Below, one piece after another: positions 43,888 to 52,230 of a DNA stretch of 64,000 nt. The translations under genes were made by a program, and so were the position numbers. The notes beneath the pieces were generated by a model. That model ran no database searches. It was given only the letters and a program-made list of their open reading frames with translations, and was not told the origin of the DNA. Position 1 is the first letter of the stretch, and every line of letters starts with the position of its first letter. Location: positions 248,001 through 312,000 of the forward strand of contig NZ_JACHIF010000005.1 of the NCBI RefSeq assembly GCF_014203045.1, in the 5' to 3' direction. The DNA comes from Prosthecobacter dejongeii (GTDB taxonomy: Bacteria; Verrucomicrobiota; Verrucomicrobiia; Verrucomicrobiales; Verrucomicrobiaceae).

Positions 43888-44466
43888 TCACGCGTCGTTG
43901 AACAAATGCCTGTTCTTCCAAAAGTAGCTGAATCCTGAAGCGAGGGTCAAGGTCGTGGTAAAGTAAATGATGAAACCACCCACCCAGTCATGAATGACGG
44001 AGGGAGCAAAAACGGGGGCTAGAAAAGCAAAGATGGGTTCGCGTGAAGCCGCGCTGAGCATGAAGTACAGCACGGTGATGATCTGCCAGACCATTTTGTG
44101 TTTGCCCAGCTTTTCCGCAGCGAGGACGGCACCCTGACCAGCGGCGATTTGGCGGATGCCCGTGACGAAAAATTCGCGCGAGAGGATGGCGATGGTGATC
44201 CAGGAGGGGATCGTCTTATCCACTGAAAGCAGGATGAAGGCCGCAGCGATGAGGATCTTATCCGCGAGGGGATCGAAGAGCTTGCCAAAGTTCGTCACCA
44301 GATTGCGCGCGCGGGCAATGTTGCCATCCAGATAATCGGTAAAACTAGCGATGCCGAAGATGATGACGGCGATGGAATAGGCATTTGCCCAGGGCAGATA
44401 AAAACAAGCCACAAAAAACCCTGTGAGCACGAGGCGTGAGAGGGTGAGTTGATTGGGCAGGTTCAT
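43888..44466 (-). CDS. pgsA: CDP-diacylglycerol--glycerol-3-phosphate 3-phosphatidyltransferase
   Basis: A 192-residue membrane enzyme making phosphatidylglycerol phosphate. The CDP-alcohol phosphotransferase signature is complete: D-Y-L-D-G-N-I-A-R then eight residues to G-K-L-F-D-P-L-A-D (DG-x2-AR-x8-G-x3-D-x3-D). MNLPNQLTLSRL at the N-terminus and 4-5 hydrophobic segments are standard. REFFVTGIRQIAAGQGAVLAAEKLGKHKMVWQ is the PgsA-specific loop. The product feeds cardiolipin synthase (15686-17140). Confidence 0.93.
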   Translation of the reverse strand: MNLPNQLTLSRLVLTGFFVACFYLPWANAYSIAVIIFGIASFTDYLDGNIARARNLVTNFGKLFDPLADKILIAAAFILLSVDKTIPSWITIAILSREFFVTGIRQIAAGQGAVLAAEKLGKHKMVWQIITVLYFMLSAASREPIFAFLAPVFAPSVIHDWVGGFIIYFTTTLTLASGFSYFWKNRHLFNDA

Positions 44467-44552
44467 GAAAGTGGGCGGACTTCTTTTGTTACCGGGGAAT
44501 GTCCCCCCCTGTCAATGAGAGGCTGCGGTTTGTGACGGAAACGTTGAAGCCA

Positions 44553-45128
44553 TCACTCTTGCTTCAGCCAGGGGAGCAAAAGTTCCTTGAGCTGTTTACG
44601 CGCGCGGTAAAGTCGCATTTCCACCACTTTTTCCGTGGTGTTCATGATCTCGGCAATCTCAGCGTGAGACAGGCCTTCGTAGGTGGAAAGGATGAGGGGC
44701 TCCTTGTAATCTTGAGGAAGCTTTAAAATGGCTTCTCGGACGGCCTCGGCACGCTCTTGCCGTTCCAGGCTGTGGCACGGGGTGGGAAGCTCACATTGAA
44801 GTGGTAGATCAGATACCTGTGAAGGTTCCAAAAGGGTCACCGGGTGGCGTTTTTGCCAGCGCAGTTGGTTGCGCGCGAGGTTGGTCGCGATGGCAAAGAG
44901 CCAGGTGGAAAACTTTTGGTTGGGGCGATAACGCTGCCGATGTTTGTAAACGCGAACGAAAGTCTCCTGGGCGAGGTCACAGGCGGTGGTGTGACTGCCG
45001 GTAAGACGGTGCAAATAGGCGATGAGGCGCGCATTCCAGCGGCGCATCAGGACATTTAAGGCCGGGTCATTGCCTCCGGCCAGGGCGATTAAGAGATGTT
45101 TGTCTTCGTCGTCCTCAGGGGTTGTCAT
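44553..45128 (-). CDS. ECF sigma factor (CnrH-like position)
   Basis: A 191-residue sigma70-family ECF factor. Region 2 is AYLHRLTGSHTTACDLAQETFVRVYKHRQRY...FSTWLFAIATNLARNQLRW, and region 4 is LKLPQDYKEPLILSTYEGLSHAEIAEIMNTTEKVVEMRLYRARKQLKELL. No C-terminal extra domain. Its start overlaps the sensor gene by 4 bp (ATGA at 45125-45128), and a membrane-bound regulator gene precedes the sensor. That is the Y-X-H order of the nickel/cobalt regulatory operon cnrYXH, so it is probably held at the membrane by the first protein. Target promoters are unknown. Confidence 0.9.
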   Translation of the reverse strand: MTTPEDDEDKHLLIALAGGNDPALNVLMRRWNARLIAYLHRLTGSHTTACDLAQETFVRVYKHRQRYRPNQKFSTWLFAIATNLARNQLRWQKRHPVTLLEPSQVSDLPLQCELPTPCHSLERQERAEAVREAILKLPQDYKEPLILSTYEGLSHAEIAEIMNTTEKVVEMRLYRARKQLKELLLPWLKQE

Positions 45129-45598
45129 TGAAGCGGCGTGACCTGGGAGCGCAGTTTTTGCAGCTCGGGCGGATTGATGACTTCAGGGAGGATGTCTTTC
45201 AGAAAACGCTCGCCCTGAACGGAGGGCATGAGGGCAGCCACGTTCTTTAAATGCTGGACCATGTTTTCCAGGCAGTTTTCACAGACCGCCTTTTCGCGCT
45301 TGAGCGCGGCAGAGGGGGTTTCTTTTGACTGCGGCGTGCGGCTCCGCTGGATGAGGGGCCGGTGTGCCCGTTCCATGGTGGCGCACATCTCATCGCAGCG
45401 GACGAAGTAGTCCTGATGCAGGGCGGCGATCTTTTCATAAGCCTCCTGGGGGATGTCGTATTCCGCCCGCAGCCACTCCAGCCCGATCTGCCGTGGAGAG
45501 GGTGGCACGGGGCGGAGGTGGATCACTACCTCGTGTGCGGTGTAGGCCAGGAGAATGACCGCTAAGGCCATGAAAAAGAGCTTTTCCCGGATCTTCAT
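45125..45598 (-). CDS. Periplasmic heavy-metal sensor-like protein (CnrX-like)
   Basis: A 157-residue protein with one N-terminal membrane anchor (LFFMALAVILLAYTAHEVVIHL) and an all-helical periplasmic part. The helices LGLEWLRAEYDIPQEAYEKIAALHQDYFVRCDEMCATMERAHRPL and VCENCLENMVQHLKNVAALMPSVQGERFLK resemble CnrX/Spy-like sensors. His, Cys and Met residues are placed where metal ligands occur in that family (LHQDYF, CDEMC, CENC, MVQH). It follows the anti-sigma-like gene by 3 bp and overlaps the sigma gene. Metal sensing is inferred; a general envelope sensor is the alternative. Confidence 0.75.
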   Translation of the reverse strand: MKIREKLFFMALAVILLAYTAHEVVIHLRPVPPSPRQIGLEWLRAEYDIPQEAYEKIAALHQDYFVRCDEMCATMERAHRPLIQRSRTPQSKETPSAALKREKAVCENCLENMVQHLKNVAALMPSVQGERFLKDILPEVINPPELQKLRSQVTPLQ

Positions 45599-45601
45599 GC
45601 C

Positions 45602-45907
45602 TCAGTGGGATGCGAGATGGAGTGAGGCAAAAGGACTGATGGAGCGCACGTAGGCTTCATGAGGATTCAGCCGTGGCGGGCGTGTCTCCACCCACGCGAC
45701 CGTGGCACCGATGAGGATGGAGGCTGCGGTGGCGATAAGCCAGCCACGGGGCTGAACGAGAAAACTCGTGAGTTTTTCCCAGGTGGTGGGCTCGCCCTCA
45801 TTCGTGGCGATGCGTGCCCATACCTCCCTCTGAAAGGAGCTGGGAACCTCCCCATGCACCTGCCACTGCGACAGCAGCTCGTCGAGGGGATCGTCGGGTG
45901 TGTTCAT
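45602..45907 (-). CDS. Membrane anti-sigma-like protein (CnrY-like position)
   Basis: A ~101-residue single-pass membrane protein. The cytoplasmic N-terminus (DDPLDELLSQWQVHGEVPSSFQREVWARIATNE) fits a short sigma-binding helix as in CnrY-type anti-sigmas; there is no zinc-binding HxxxCxxC motif. One transmembrane helix follows (GWLIATAASILIGATVAWV) and a ~30-residue periplasmic tail. An alternative ATG at 45934 adds nine residues. As the first gene of the three-gene operon it is the likely repressor of the ECF factor. Confidence 0.7.
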   Translation of the reverse strand: MNTPDDPLDELLSQWQVHGEVPSSFQREVWARIATNEGEPTTWEKLTSFLVQPRGWLIATAASILIGATVAWVETRPPRLNPHEAYVRSISPFASLHLASH

Positions 45908-45960
45908 GGCAGGTGTGGGGTGGTGATCAAACAAGTCGGCTCAGTGCTTGGCGCAAGCGC

Positions 45961-46212
45961 TCAGCGCACATAGCTCGCTTGCAGGCCGGTTTTGCTCGCG
46001 ATGGGGGATGGGGAGTGATGATAACGAACCTGGCCCGAAGGACCCGAAGGAGTCTGCGCTTTGGTGTCGGTCCAACTGATGCCCGTTTTGTTATGAATCG
46101 GGATCGGGGAGGTGTGGTAGCGGCGGCCGCCCGAGTCTGTGTTCGGGGTGGAGCAGCTCACTCCAGTCATCATCAGGGCTGCAGCAGCAAAGGTGAGGGT
46201 CAGTTTCTTCAT
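45961..46212 (-). CDS. Small lipoprotein-like protein with a duplicated motif
   Basis: An 83-residue secreted protein with signal peptide MKKLTLTFAAAALMMTGVSC and a probable lipidated Cys20 (lipobox slightly off consensus). The mature part is an internal duplication: RRYHTSPIPIHNKTGISW and VRYHHSPSPIASKTGLQASY, both fitting RYHxSPxPIxxKTG. No known family. It lies just upstream of the three-gene sigma operon on the same strand, with 54 bp between, so co-regulation is possible. Confidence 0.65.
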   Translation of the reverse strand: MKKLTLTFAAAALMMTGVSCSTPNTDSGGRRYHTSPIPIHNKTGISWTDTKAQTPSGPSGQVRYHHSPSPIASKTGLQASYVR

Positions 46213-46306
46213 GGTTATAGTTAGGTGGTTTAGGTTGGTTGAAGCCGCTGGTTGGTGCGTCTTCTTCCGGTGCTACCCCGCTGCCTTGCCGACCCCTCAA
46301 AGTTTT

Positions 46307-47185
46307 TTATTTTTTCTCGAGTACCTTGTGAAGCCAGTCGCGAGCCTGCTGGCGCAGGGGGATGTCACGAAGGGTCCAGGCATCGCTGTGATTCCGGTAG
46401 GGAAGGGGGGCGAAGGTCCAGTTTCCCATGATGCCAGTGCTCCGCAGCCAAGCCTCCGTTTCAGCCGTGCTGCCTTCGTGGCTGATGAACTGCGGCCTGC
46501 CCTGGAGGCGTTTCAGCCTCACCAGCGCCGCATCACGATCTGCCCCTCCATAGGGCCAACTTGTTCTGACGCCATCGTAGTGACTGTGGCATAAAAAGCC
46601 GCACCACTGACGGGCGATCTCATCATCATGCAGACCGATGTAATTGCAGGCGATGCTGCCGCGCGAAAAGCCACATAGCAGGACGCGTTTCGGATCCCCG
46701 TGGTAGCGTGCTAGCGTCTCTTTTAGTGTGGCTAGGCAGTAGCGTTTCGTTTCCTCCACATCTCCCCACCACTTGGGCGCATTTTGCCAAGTGCCCTCAA
46801 CTTTTTCCAAGTAAGGCAGGCAGAGCCAAAGGCACCCACGCCCCGCTGTGAGGCCGTAGCCCAGACGGCTGCCCTCCACGCTGCCGTCGCTGACATCGCC
46901 ATACTTGTTCTGGTAACCGCCATTGCCGGCATATTCAACGATGACGGGCCAGTCGCGGTCTGGCTGCCAATCAGTAGGCAGGTAAAGCACATGATGCACT
47001 TGAGTTCCTTCCCAGCCAGCGGTGGTCTGGCGCACGCGGAGGCCCGCCGCTGGGGCACCAGTCTGTATGGCAGGTACTTCCAAATCCACTGCAACGCTGC
47101 TGAGATCTGGCAGGGCAGTGGCCTGTGTAGCCAGTAGAGGCGAAAGTAGGATGTTGAAGACTATCCCCAGGCGAACGCTATTCAT
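46307..47185 (-). CDS. Secreted alpha/beta hydrolase (esterase-like)
   Basis: A 292-residue exported hydrolase: signal peptide MNSVRLGIVFNILLSPLLATQATA, then an alpha/beta-hydrolase core. The oxyanion region is WPVIVEYAGNGGYQNKYGD, the nucleophile elbow VLLCGFSRGSIACNYIG (Ser in GFSRG), and the His candidate LPYRNHSDAWTLRD. An Asp is available in the stretch before. The fold resembles polyhydroxybutyrate depolymerase/feruloyl esterase-type enzymes in planctomycetes and verrucomicrobia. Substrate unknown. Confidence 0.8.
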   Translation of the reverse strand: MNSVRLGIVFNILLSPLLATQATALPDLSSVAVDLEVPAIQTGAPAAGLRVRQTTAGWEGTQVHHVLYLPTDWQPDRDWPVIVEYAGNGGYQNKYGDVSDGSVEGSRLGYGLTAGRGCLWLCLPYLEKVEGTWQNAPKWWGDVEETKRYCLATLKETLARYHGDPKRVLLCGFSRGSIACNYIGLHDDEIARQWCGFLCHSHYDGVRTSWPYGGADRDAALVRLKRLQGRPQFISHEGSTAETEAWLRSTGIMGNWTFAPLPYRNHSDAWTLRDIPLRQQARDWLHKVLEKK

Positions 47186-47315
47186 GAGGGTCTTCTAAAC
47201 GTGGAAGAAATGGGTTCCCATGCGCCACTCGAATTATTTTAACGTCTTGAAACGGGGCGTGTTGAGGCAGGAGTTGCCTGCGAGACACTTTCATCGTAAA
47301 GTCAAATCCAAGATC

Positions 47316-47543
47316 ATGGTAGATTCAGAACAAGCCCTTGATTACCTGGAGCAGCAGATTCCCAGCTTATCCGCAGCAGCGGTGGATGTGGCCTACTGGC
47401 AGGCGCTGGCATCAGGGCAGGCGGTGCTGGTACGAGAAGAAGGCGGTATTTATCAAGCTTTCCCCGATGGAACGCGTAAGCTGATAAAAGTGCTGGAAGC
47501 CCCGTTAAGTGTGCCCATAGGGACTCGTGTGCGCTTGCCATGA
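47316..47543 (+). CDS. Putative antitoxin partner of the zeta-like toxin
   Basis: A 75-residue protein starting at the ATG at 47316 (MVDSEQALDYLEQQIPSLSAAA). The first half is helical and acidic, and the second (AVLVREEGGIYQAFPDGTRKLIKVLEAP) looks like a small beta sheet. I do not recognise the family and see no DNA-binding motif. The ATGA overlap with the downstream zeta-like kinase gene is the usual arrangement of toxin-antitoxin pairs. The antitoxin role is inferred from this context alone. Confidence 0.6.
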   Translation: MVDSEQALDYLEQQIPSLSAAAVDVAYWQALASGQAVLVREEGGIYQAFPDGTRKLIKVLEAPLSVPIGTRVRLP

Positions 47544-48283
47544 GCCGTTGCATTCCTCGGTTACGAATGTTTGCTGGTCCGAATGGTTCCGGTAAAAGCA
47601 CCATCAAAAGCTTGCTGCCAGAAAAGTTATTGGGTGTTTATCTAAATCCAGATGAGATCGAGGCGGGCATTATAGCGACTGGATTTTTAGATACTAAAGC
47701 CTATGGAGTTAAGACGAGCGTTGAAGAGATTCTTCCTTTTTTTGCTCGCTCCGTCTTGCTGAAAAAAGCCGGACTGGATGGCGAAGTGTGCAATCTTCGT
47801 TTTGAAGATGATAAGCTGATTTTTAAAGGTGTGTCGGTGAATGCTTATTTTGCTTCTGTTTGTGCAGATTTTCTACGGCAGAGGTTGCTGGAAAGCGGTG
47901 TGTCATTCTCTTTTGAGACCGTGATGTCTTCTCCTGATAAAGTGGCATTGCTACAACAGGCCCAAATCAGGGGTTATAAAACCTACCTCTATTACATCGC
48001 GACAGATGATCCCGCTATCAATGTGGCACGTGTGAAGGCAAGAGTGAATCTAGGTGGGCATGATGTTCCAGAAGATAAGATCGTCAGCCGTTATTCGCGT
48101 TCATTAGATCTGTTGTTAAATGCGGTGAGATTTACCAATCGTGCTTATCTTTTCGATAATTCAAGGCATGGGGGAGATCATCTCTGGGTGGCGGAGATTA
48201 CAGAAGGCCAGGATCTTGAAATCAAATGCGATCCTTTGCCGCATTGGTTCCAACACTCCGTTTGGGATAAGATCCAACATTAG
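47540..48283 (+). CDS. Zeta toxin-like P-loop kinase
   Basis: A 247-residue kinase of the zeta-toxin/AAA_33 group. Walker A GPNGSGKST is at residues 13-21, YLNPDEIEAG gives the Asp38 expected at the substrate site, SFSFETVMSSPDKVALL (about residue 124) is the conserved Glu/Thr strand, and GGHDVPEDKIVSRYSRSLDLL carries the lid arginines. Zeta toxins phosphorylate UDP-N-acetylglucosamine or related targets. The 4-bp overlap with the preceding small gene points to a toxin-antitoxin pair. Base composition is more AT-rich than its neighbours, suggesting transfer. Confidence 0.8.
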   Translation: MSRCIPRLRMFAGPNGSGKSTIKSLLPEKLLGVYLNPDEIEAGIIATGFLDTKAYGVKTSVEEILPFFARSVLLKKAGLDGEVCNLRFEDDKLIFKGVSVNAYFASVCADFLRQRLLESGVSFSFETVMSSPDKVALLQQAQIRGYKTYLYYIATDDPAINVARVKARVNLGGHDVPEDKIVSRYSRSLDLLLNAVRFTNRAYLFDNSRHGGDHLWVAEITEGQDLEIKCDPLPHWFQHSVWDKIQH

Positions 48284-48372
48284 CATAGAAACCTCACCTG
48301 GACGGACTTTGGACTTCAATGCGGCATTTCGGGGGCCTCAAGTGATCGTGCAGAGCCGTATCCTTTTGCCTC

Positions 48373-51114
48373 ATGCCTCCTCTTCTCACTGTCACTCATC
48401 GCAAGGGCATTTACCTGCCTGAGGCAGATCTATGGCTGGACCCTCACTTCAGCGTGGAACGTGCCTTTATCTCGCATGCTCACAGTGACCATGTGGCGCG
48501 GCATGCAGTGACCTTTGCTTCAGAATTGACCTTGGAACTCATGCGGGCGCGTTATGGGGTGAAGGAGAGCAGCACGTTTCATCCGTTGCCCATGAGGGAA
48601 GTCTTTGAGTGGGAAGGCTGGCAGATGCGGCTTTTCCCTGCCGGGCACATCGTCGGCTCGGCCATGCTGCATCTCACCCGCCTCAGCGATGGGGCGACCC
48701 TGCTATACACCGGCGATTACAAACTGCGCCAGGGCTTGAGCTCTGAGCGCTGTGAGCTGCTGCCAGCGGATACGCTGATCATGGAGACCACCTTTGGCCT
48801 GCCGCAGTTTCACTTTCCGCCCACGGCAGAAATCGTGGCGTCCATGCTCAAATGGGTGCGGGAAACTCTGGATGAAGGGCACATTCCTGTTTTGTTGGGT
48901 TATTCGTTAGGCAAGGCGCAAGAGATCCTTTGTGCTTTGGGTGAGGCAGGCCTTCCTGTCATGGTCCACAAATCCATTTTGGAGATGACGACGGTGGTGG
49001 CTCCCTTGCTGGGGCAGTTGCCCACTTATCGGTTGTTTGATGCTGCCGAGGCCCGCGGCCATGTGTTACTTTTCCCTCCCAGTGGGGCCCGCAGCCAGGC
49101 CATCCGCAAGCTGAAGGTGTGCCGCACGGCCATGCTCAGCGGCTGGGCCATGCAGTCCGGGGCGAAGTATCGCTACCAAGTGGATGAAGTATTCCCGCTG
49201 AGTGACCACGCTGACTATCCGGAACTATTAGAGACGGTGGCCACGGTGAAGCCGCGCCGGGTTTATCTGGTACATGGTTACACCCAGGAATTCGCCGCAG
49301 ATCTCCGTGCTCGGGGGTATGAGGCGTGGACGCTGGAGCGAGCAGATCAGTTGGAGATTCCGCTGGAGACTGCTCCTCGCCCTTCGTTAGAGGAGCCTCC
49401 ATCCTCCTCTGCTGCCGAGCCTCCAGAAAAACCGGACCAATTGGCCCGCTGGGCGCAGGTCTGTTCCCAGGCCGCAGCAGAGTCATCACGATTGAAAAAA
49501 GTGGCGCTGCTGGCGGATTATTTACGCGCGCTGGCAGAGCCTGCCGATCTCGCTTTGGCGGTCCGGTATTGCGCAGGCCTACTCTTTGACCCCGCTGCGG
49601 GTGAAGGTCCCTTGAACACGGGTTGGGCCATCATCCGGCGTGCTTTGCAGGAGCTTTCCGGGCTGAGTGATGCGGAGTATCGAACGCTCTCTCGCAGCCA
49701 GGCAGATGCTGGCCGCACCGCCTACCTGGTCCTCAGCCGGGCCTTGTCGAAGAACCCAACCATGGCTGCTCCCCAGTCTTTGGATCTTCAGGCCACGGAT
49801 GCGCTCTTCCGCTCCTTGCGGGCCGCGCGGGGCCCTGCGCCAAAGACGCAGCGACTGCGGGAGGCGCTGGCCACCCTCAGTCCCCACACGGGGTCCTGGC
49901 TGGTGCGTTTGATGACGGGGGAATTGCGCATGGGGTCCAAAGAAGGCCTCATTGAAGAAGCGGTGGCTGCGGCCTTCGCTCAACCTGCTGAAGCGGTGCG
50001 TGAGGCGGCCATGCTGAGCGGCGATATCGGCCATGCGGCCACCCTCGCGCGTGAGGCTCGTCTGCATGAGGCCGCCCCCAGGCCGCATGTTCCGATCAAG
50101 GTCATGTTGGCTTCTCCTGAAGAAACGGCAGCGGATATTTGGCAGCGCTTGATCAGAGATGAAAAGGCAGCGGAGGCTACCTCTGCGCATTCCGTCTGGC
50201 TGGAGGATAAATACGATGGCATCCGCGCCCAACTGCACGTCAGCGGTGGTCGGGTGGAGATTTACACACGGGATTTAAAGCCCATCGGCCTCCAGTTTCC
50301 AGAGGTCATGCAGGCCGCGCAGGGGATAAGCGCGGAAGTGATTTTGGATGGGGAGATCATCGCCTATGCTGAGGATAAAAAACTTTCGTTTTTTGATTTG
50401 CAAAAGCGGTTAGGCCGTCGGGATCAAGCCGACCTTTTTTTGCCCAGCGATATCAGTGTCAGGTATGTCGTGTTTGATCTCCTTTGGCTCAATGGGCGGC
50501 CCTTGCTCGATCAATCGCTTGAGTCCCGGCGCGTGGCTTTGGAAGGCTTGGTTCTGCCTACTGGCCTCACCTTGATTGAGGTGCAGCGTGTCACTTCGAC
50601 GGTGGAGATTGAGGCTGCGTTTATGGCAGCACGGCGTCGAAATAATGAAGGCCTCATCGCCAAAGATCCCGCCAGCGTGTATAGCCCTGGGCGGCGCGGC
50701 AAGTCCTGGCTCAAGCTCAAAAAAGCGTTCGCGACTCTGGATGTCGTCGTGGTGAAGGCGGAACAAGGCAGTGGCAAACGCAGCCATGTGCTCAGTGATT
50801 ACACCTTTGCCGTGCGGGATGAGCACTCGGCCCTACGTGTCATCGGCAAGGCCTACTCGGGCCTCACGGATGTGGAGATCGAGACACTCACTGAGCATTT
50901 CACCGCTACGACCTTGAGTCAGAAAGGCCGTGTCCGCACCGTCATTCCAGACACGGTCTTGGAGATCGCCTTTGATTCCATCCAGCCAAGTGACCGTCAT
51001 GACAGTGGGCTGTCGCTGAGGTTTCCTCGCATCAAAGCCATCCGCACGGACAAGAGGCCTGAAGAAATAGATACCTTGGCTTATGCGAGAAAACTCGCAG
51101 GGGTGGCCTCATGA
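48373..51114 (+). CDS. Fusion of metallo-beta-lactamase DNA exonuclease and ATP-dependent DNA ligase
   Basis: A single 913-residue polypeptide. Residues 1-335 are a beta-CASP metallo-beta-lactamase nuclease of the ligase-associated exonuclease family: H35-A-H-S-D-H40 zinc motif, AGHIVGSAM, YTGDYKLRQ, LSDHADYPELL and the VYLVHGY end. A Pro/Ser/Glu-rich linker follows. Residues ~360-913 are an ATP-dependent DNA ligase with an N-terminal DNA-binding domain, motif I DKYDGIRAQ (adenylated K613), motif III-like VILDGEIIAY, motif IV EGLIAKDP, motif V KSWLKLKKA and an OB domain. Elsewhere these two activities are usually separate neighbours with Lhr helicase and a phosphoesterase; neither is next to this gene. 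Role: DNA end repair. Confidence 0.92.
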   Translation: MPPLLTVTHRKGIYLPEADLWLDPHFSVERAFISHAHSDHVARHAVTFASELTLELMRARYGVKESSTFHPLPMREVFEWEGWQMRLFPAGHIVGSAMLHLTRLSDGATLLYTGDYKLRQGLSSERCELLPADTLIMETTFGLPQFHFPPTAEIVASMLKWVRETLDEGHIPVLLGYSLGKAQEILCALGEAGLPVMVHKSILEMTTVVAPLLGQLPTYRLFDAAEARGHVLLFPPSGARSQAIRKLKVCRTAMLSGWAMQSGAKYRYQVDEVFPLSDHADYPELLETVATVKPRRVYLVHGYTQEFAADLRARGYEAWTLERADQLEIPLETAPRPSLEEPPSSSAAEPPEKPDQLARWAQVCSQAAAESSRLKKVALLADYLRALAEPADLALAVRYCAGLLFDPAAGEGPLNTGWAIIRRALQELSGLSDAEYRTLSRSQADAGRTAYLVLSRALSKNPTMAAPQSLDLQATDALFRSLRAARGPAPKTQRLREALATLSPHTGSWLVRLMTGELRMGSKEGLIEEAVAAAFAQPAEAVREAAMLSGDIGHAATLAREARLHEAAPRPHVPIKVMLASPEETAADIWQRLIRDEKAAEATSAHSVWLEDKYDGIRAQLHVSGGRVEIYTRDLKPIGLQFPEVMQAAQGISAEVILDGEIIAYAEDKKLSFFDLQKRLGRRDQADLFLPSDISVRYVVFDLLWLNGRPLLDQSLESRRVALEGLVLPTGLTLIEVQRVTSTVEIEAAFMAARRRNNEGLIAKDPASVYSPGRRGKSWLKLKKAFATLDVVVVKAEQGSGKRSHVLSDYTFAVRDEHSALRVIGKAYSGLTDVEIETLTEHFTATTLSQKGRVRTVIPDTVLEIAFDSIQPSDRHDSGLSLRFPRIKAIRTDKRPEEIDTLAYARKLAGVAS

Positions 51115-51298
51115 AGTGGGGTAGAGGAAAGGGGCCGTAAAAAATGTCCGGGCATGATCCGGTTGGGGAAAAGACTGCGCATGTGAGGAGTATGAAACTT
51201 TCTTCCTCCCCCCTTCCTCCCGCATTGATGCGGGATCTACTCACCAGTCTGCTTTTACTCTCCCTAGCCCTCGGGGGAGGGGGCTCGCGGGTTTGGCC

Positions 51299-51517
51299 AT
51301 GGAGGCCAAGCCAGGTGGCAGCACGCAGATGCGTTTGCTCATCGTGTTGCTGGTGCATCCCTTTGCCATGGCGGCGTGGTTATTCTGTGGATTGCCCGGT
51401 TTGGCGCTGGCGCTGAAAAGTCTCCTGGATGCACTTCAGCAACGCCATGTTTTAGCGCTGGTGTTAAGCACGAGCTTGATGGCTTTGAGCTTGGTATGCG
51501 CCACGATGTGGATTTGA
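51299..51517 (+). CDS. Small membrane protein (tentative)
   Basis: A 72-residue frame with two hydrophobic helices (MRLLIVLLVHPFAMAAWLFC and HVLALVLSTSLMALSLVCATMWI) separated by a short amphipathic piece. It ends 11 bp before the ECF sigma factor start, a suitable position for a small partner protein. Nothing beyond hydrophobicity and position supports it, and the codon pattern is not decisive. Starts at 51299 or 51332 are possible. Confidence 0.4.
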   Translation: MEAKPGGSTQMRLLIVLLVHPFAMAAWLFCGLPGLALALKSLLDALQQRHVLALVLSTSLMALSLVCATMWI

Positions 51518-51528
51518 ATGATCTCGCC

Positions 51529-52083
51529 ATGAACCCGATTACCCTTCTCCTCCAATCTTGTCAGCAGGGGGATGTTTCAGCGCCTAACCAACTTTTGATT
51601 GAAGTCTATGCTGAGTTAAGGCGGCTGGCTGCCGCTAAAATGGCACGGGAATTGCCCGGCCAGACTTTGCAGGCCACGGCTCTCGTTCATGAAGCTTGGC
51701 TGCGTCTTGGAGATGCCAACTTTCAGAATCGGGCGCACTTCTTTGCGGCTGCTGCGGAGGCCATGCGACGCATTTTGATTGATCGCGCACGGAAGCGCAA
51801 AGCCGTGCGCCATGGGGCGGGGCAGGTGCACGTGGAGTTAGAAGAAGAACTCCAAATAGCAGCTCCTGCACTCCTGGATGACGAGATCCTGTCCGTGCAT
51901 GAAGCGTTGGATAAGTTAGCTGCCGAAGATGCGCGCAAAGCGGAACTCGTGAAACTGCATTATTTTGTGGGTCTCACCTTTGCTGAAGCGGCGGAAGTTT
52001 TGGGCATTTCAGAGCCTACGGCCAAGCGGGATTGGGCCTACGCCAGGGCTTGGTTGCACCGGGAGATCACGGCCACCCGCTGA
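51529..52083 (+). CDS. ECF sigma factor of the planctomycete/verrucomicrobial type
   Basis: A 184-residue sigma factor of the Sigma70-ECF subgroup typical of planctomycetes, verrucomicrobia and acidobacteria. Region 2 shows LLIEVYAELRRLAAAKMARELPGQTLQATALVHEAWLRLGD (the ALVHEAWLRL stretch is diagnostic), followed by NRAHFFAAAAEAMRRILIDRARKRKAVRHG. Region 4 shows LVKLHYFVGLTFAEAAEVLGISEPTAKRDWAYARAWLHREI. I start it at 51529 (MNPITLLLQSCQQGD), not at the longer frame. No kinase or anti-sigma is adjacent; family members often depend on a WD40/kinase partner. Confidence 0.9.
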   Translation: MNPITLLLQSCQQGDVSAPNQLLIEVYAELRRLAAAKMARELPGQTLQATALVHEAWLRLGDANFQNRAHFFAAAAEAMRRILIDRARKRKAVRHGAGQVHVELEEELQIAAPALLDDEILSVHEALDKLAAEDARKAELVKLHYFVGLTFAEAAEVLGISEPTAKRDWAYARAWLHREITATR

Positions 52084-52230
52084 ATTTCGCCTGTTCTTGC
52101 GGGCCTAGAGCAAATTCTAAGAGGGAATTCCGGTTGCCATTTTTGGTAAAGCACATCACTATCCGCGCCTCTTTTCCGCTGTCGTCCTAGATCGCGGAAC
52201 TCTGCGAACCAACGCCTAACCTCACGAGCC

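Noticed and set aside
51144-51416. Frame starting MSGHDPVGEKTAHVRSMKLSS
   Set aside because: Cys/Trp/Arg-rich out-of-frame translation of the small membrane gene area; no family or signal.
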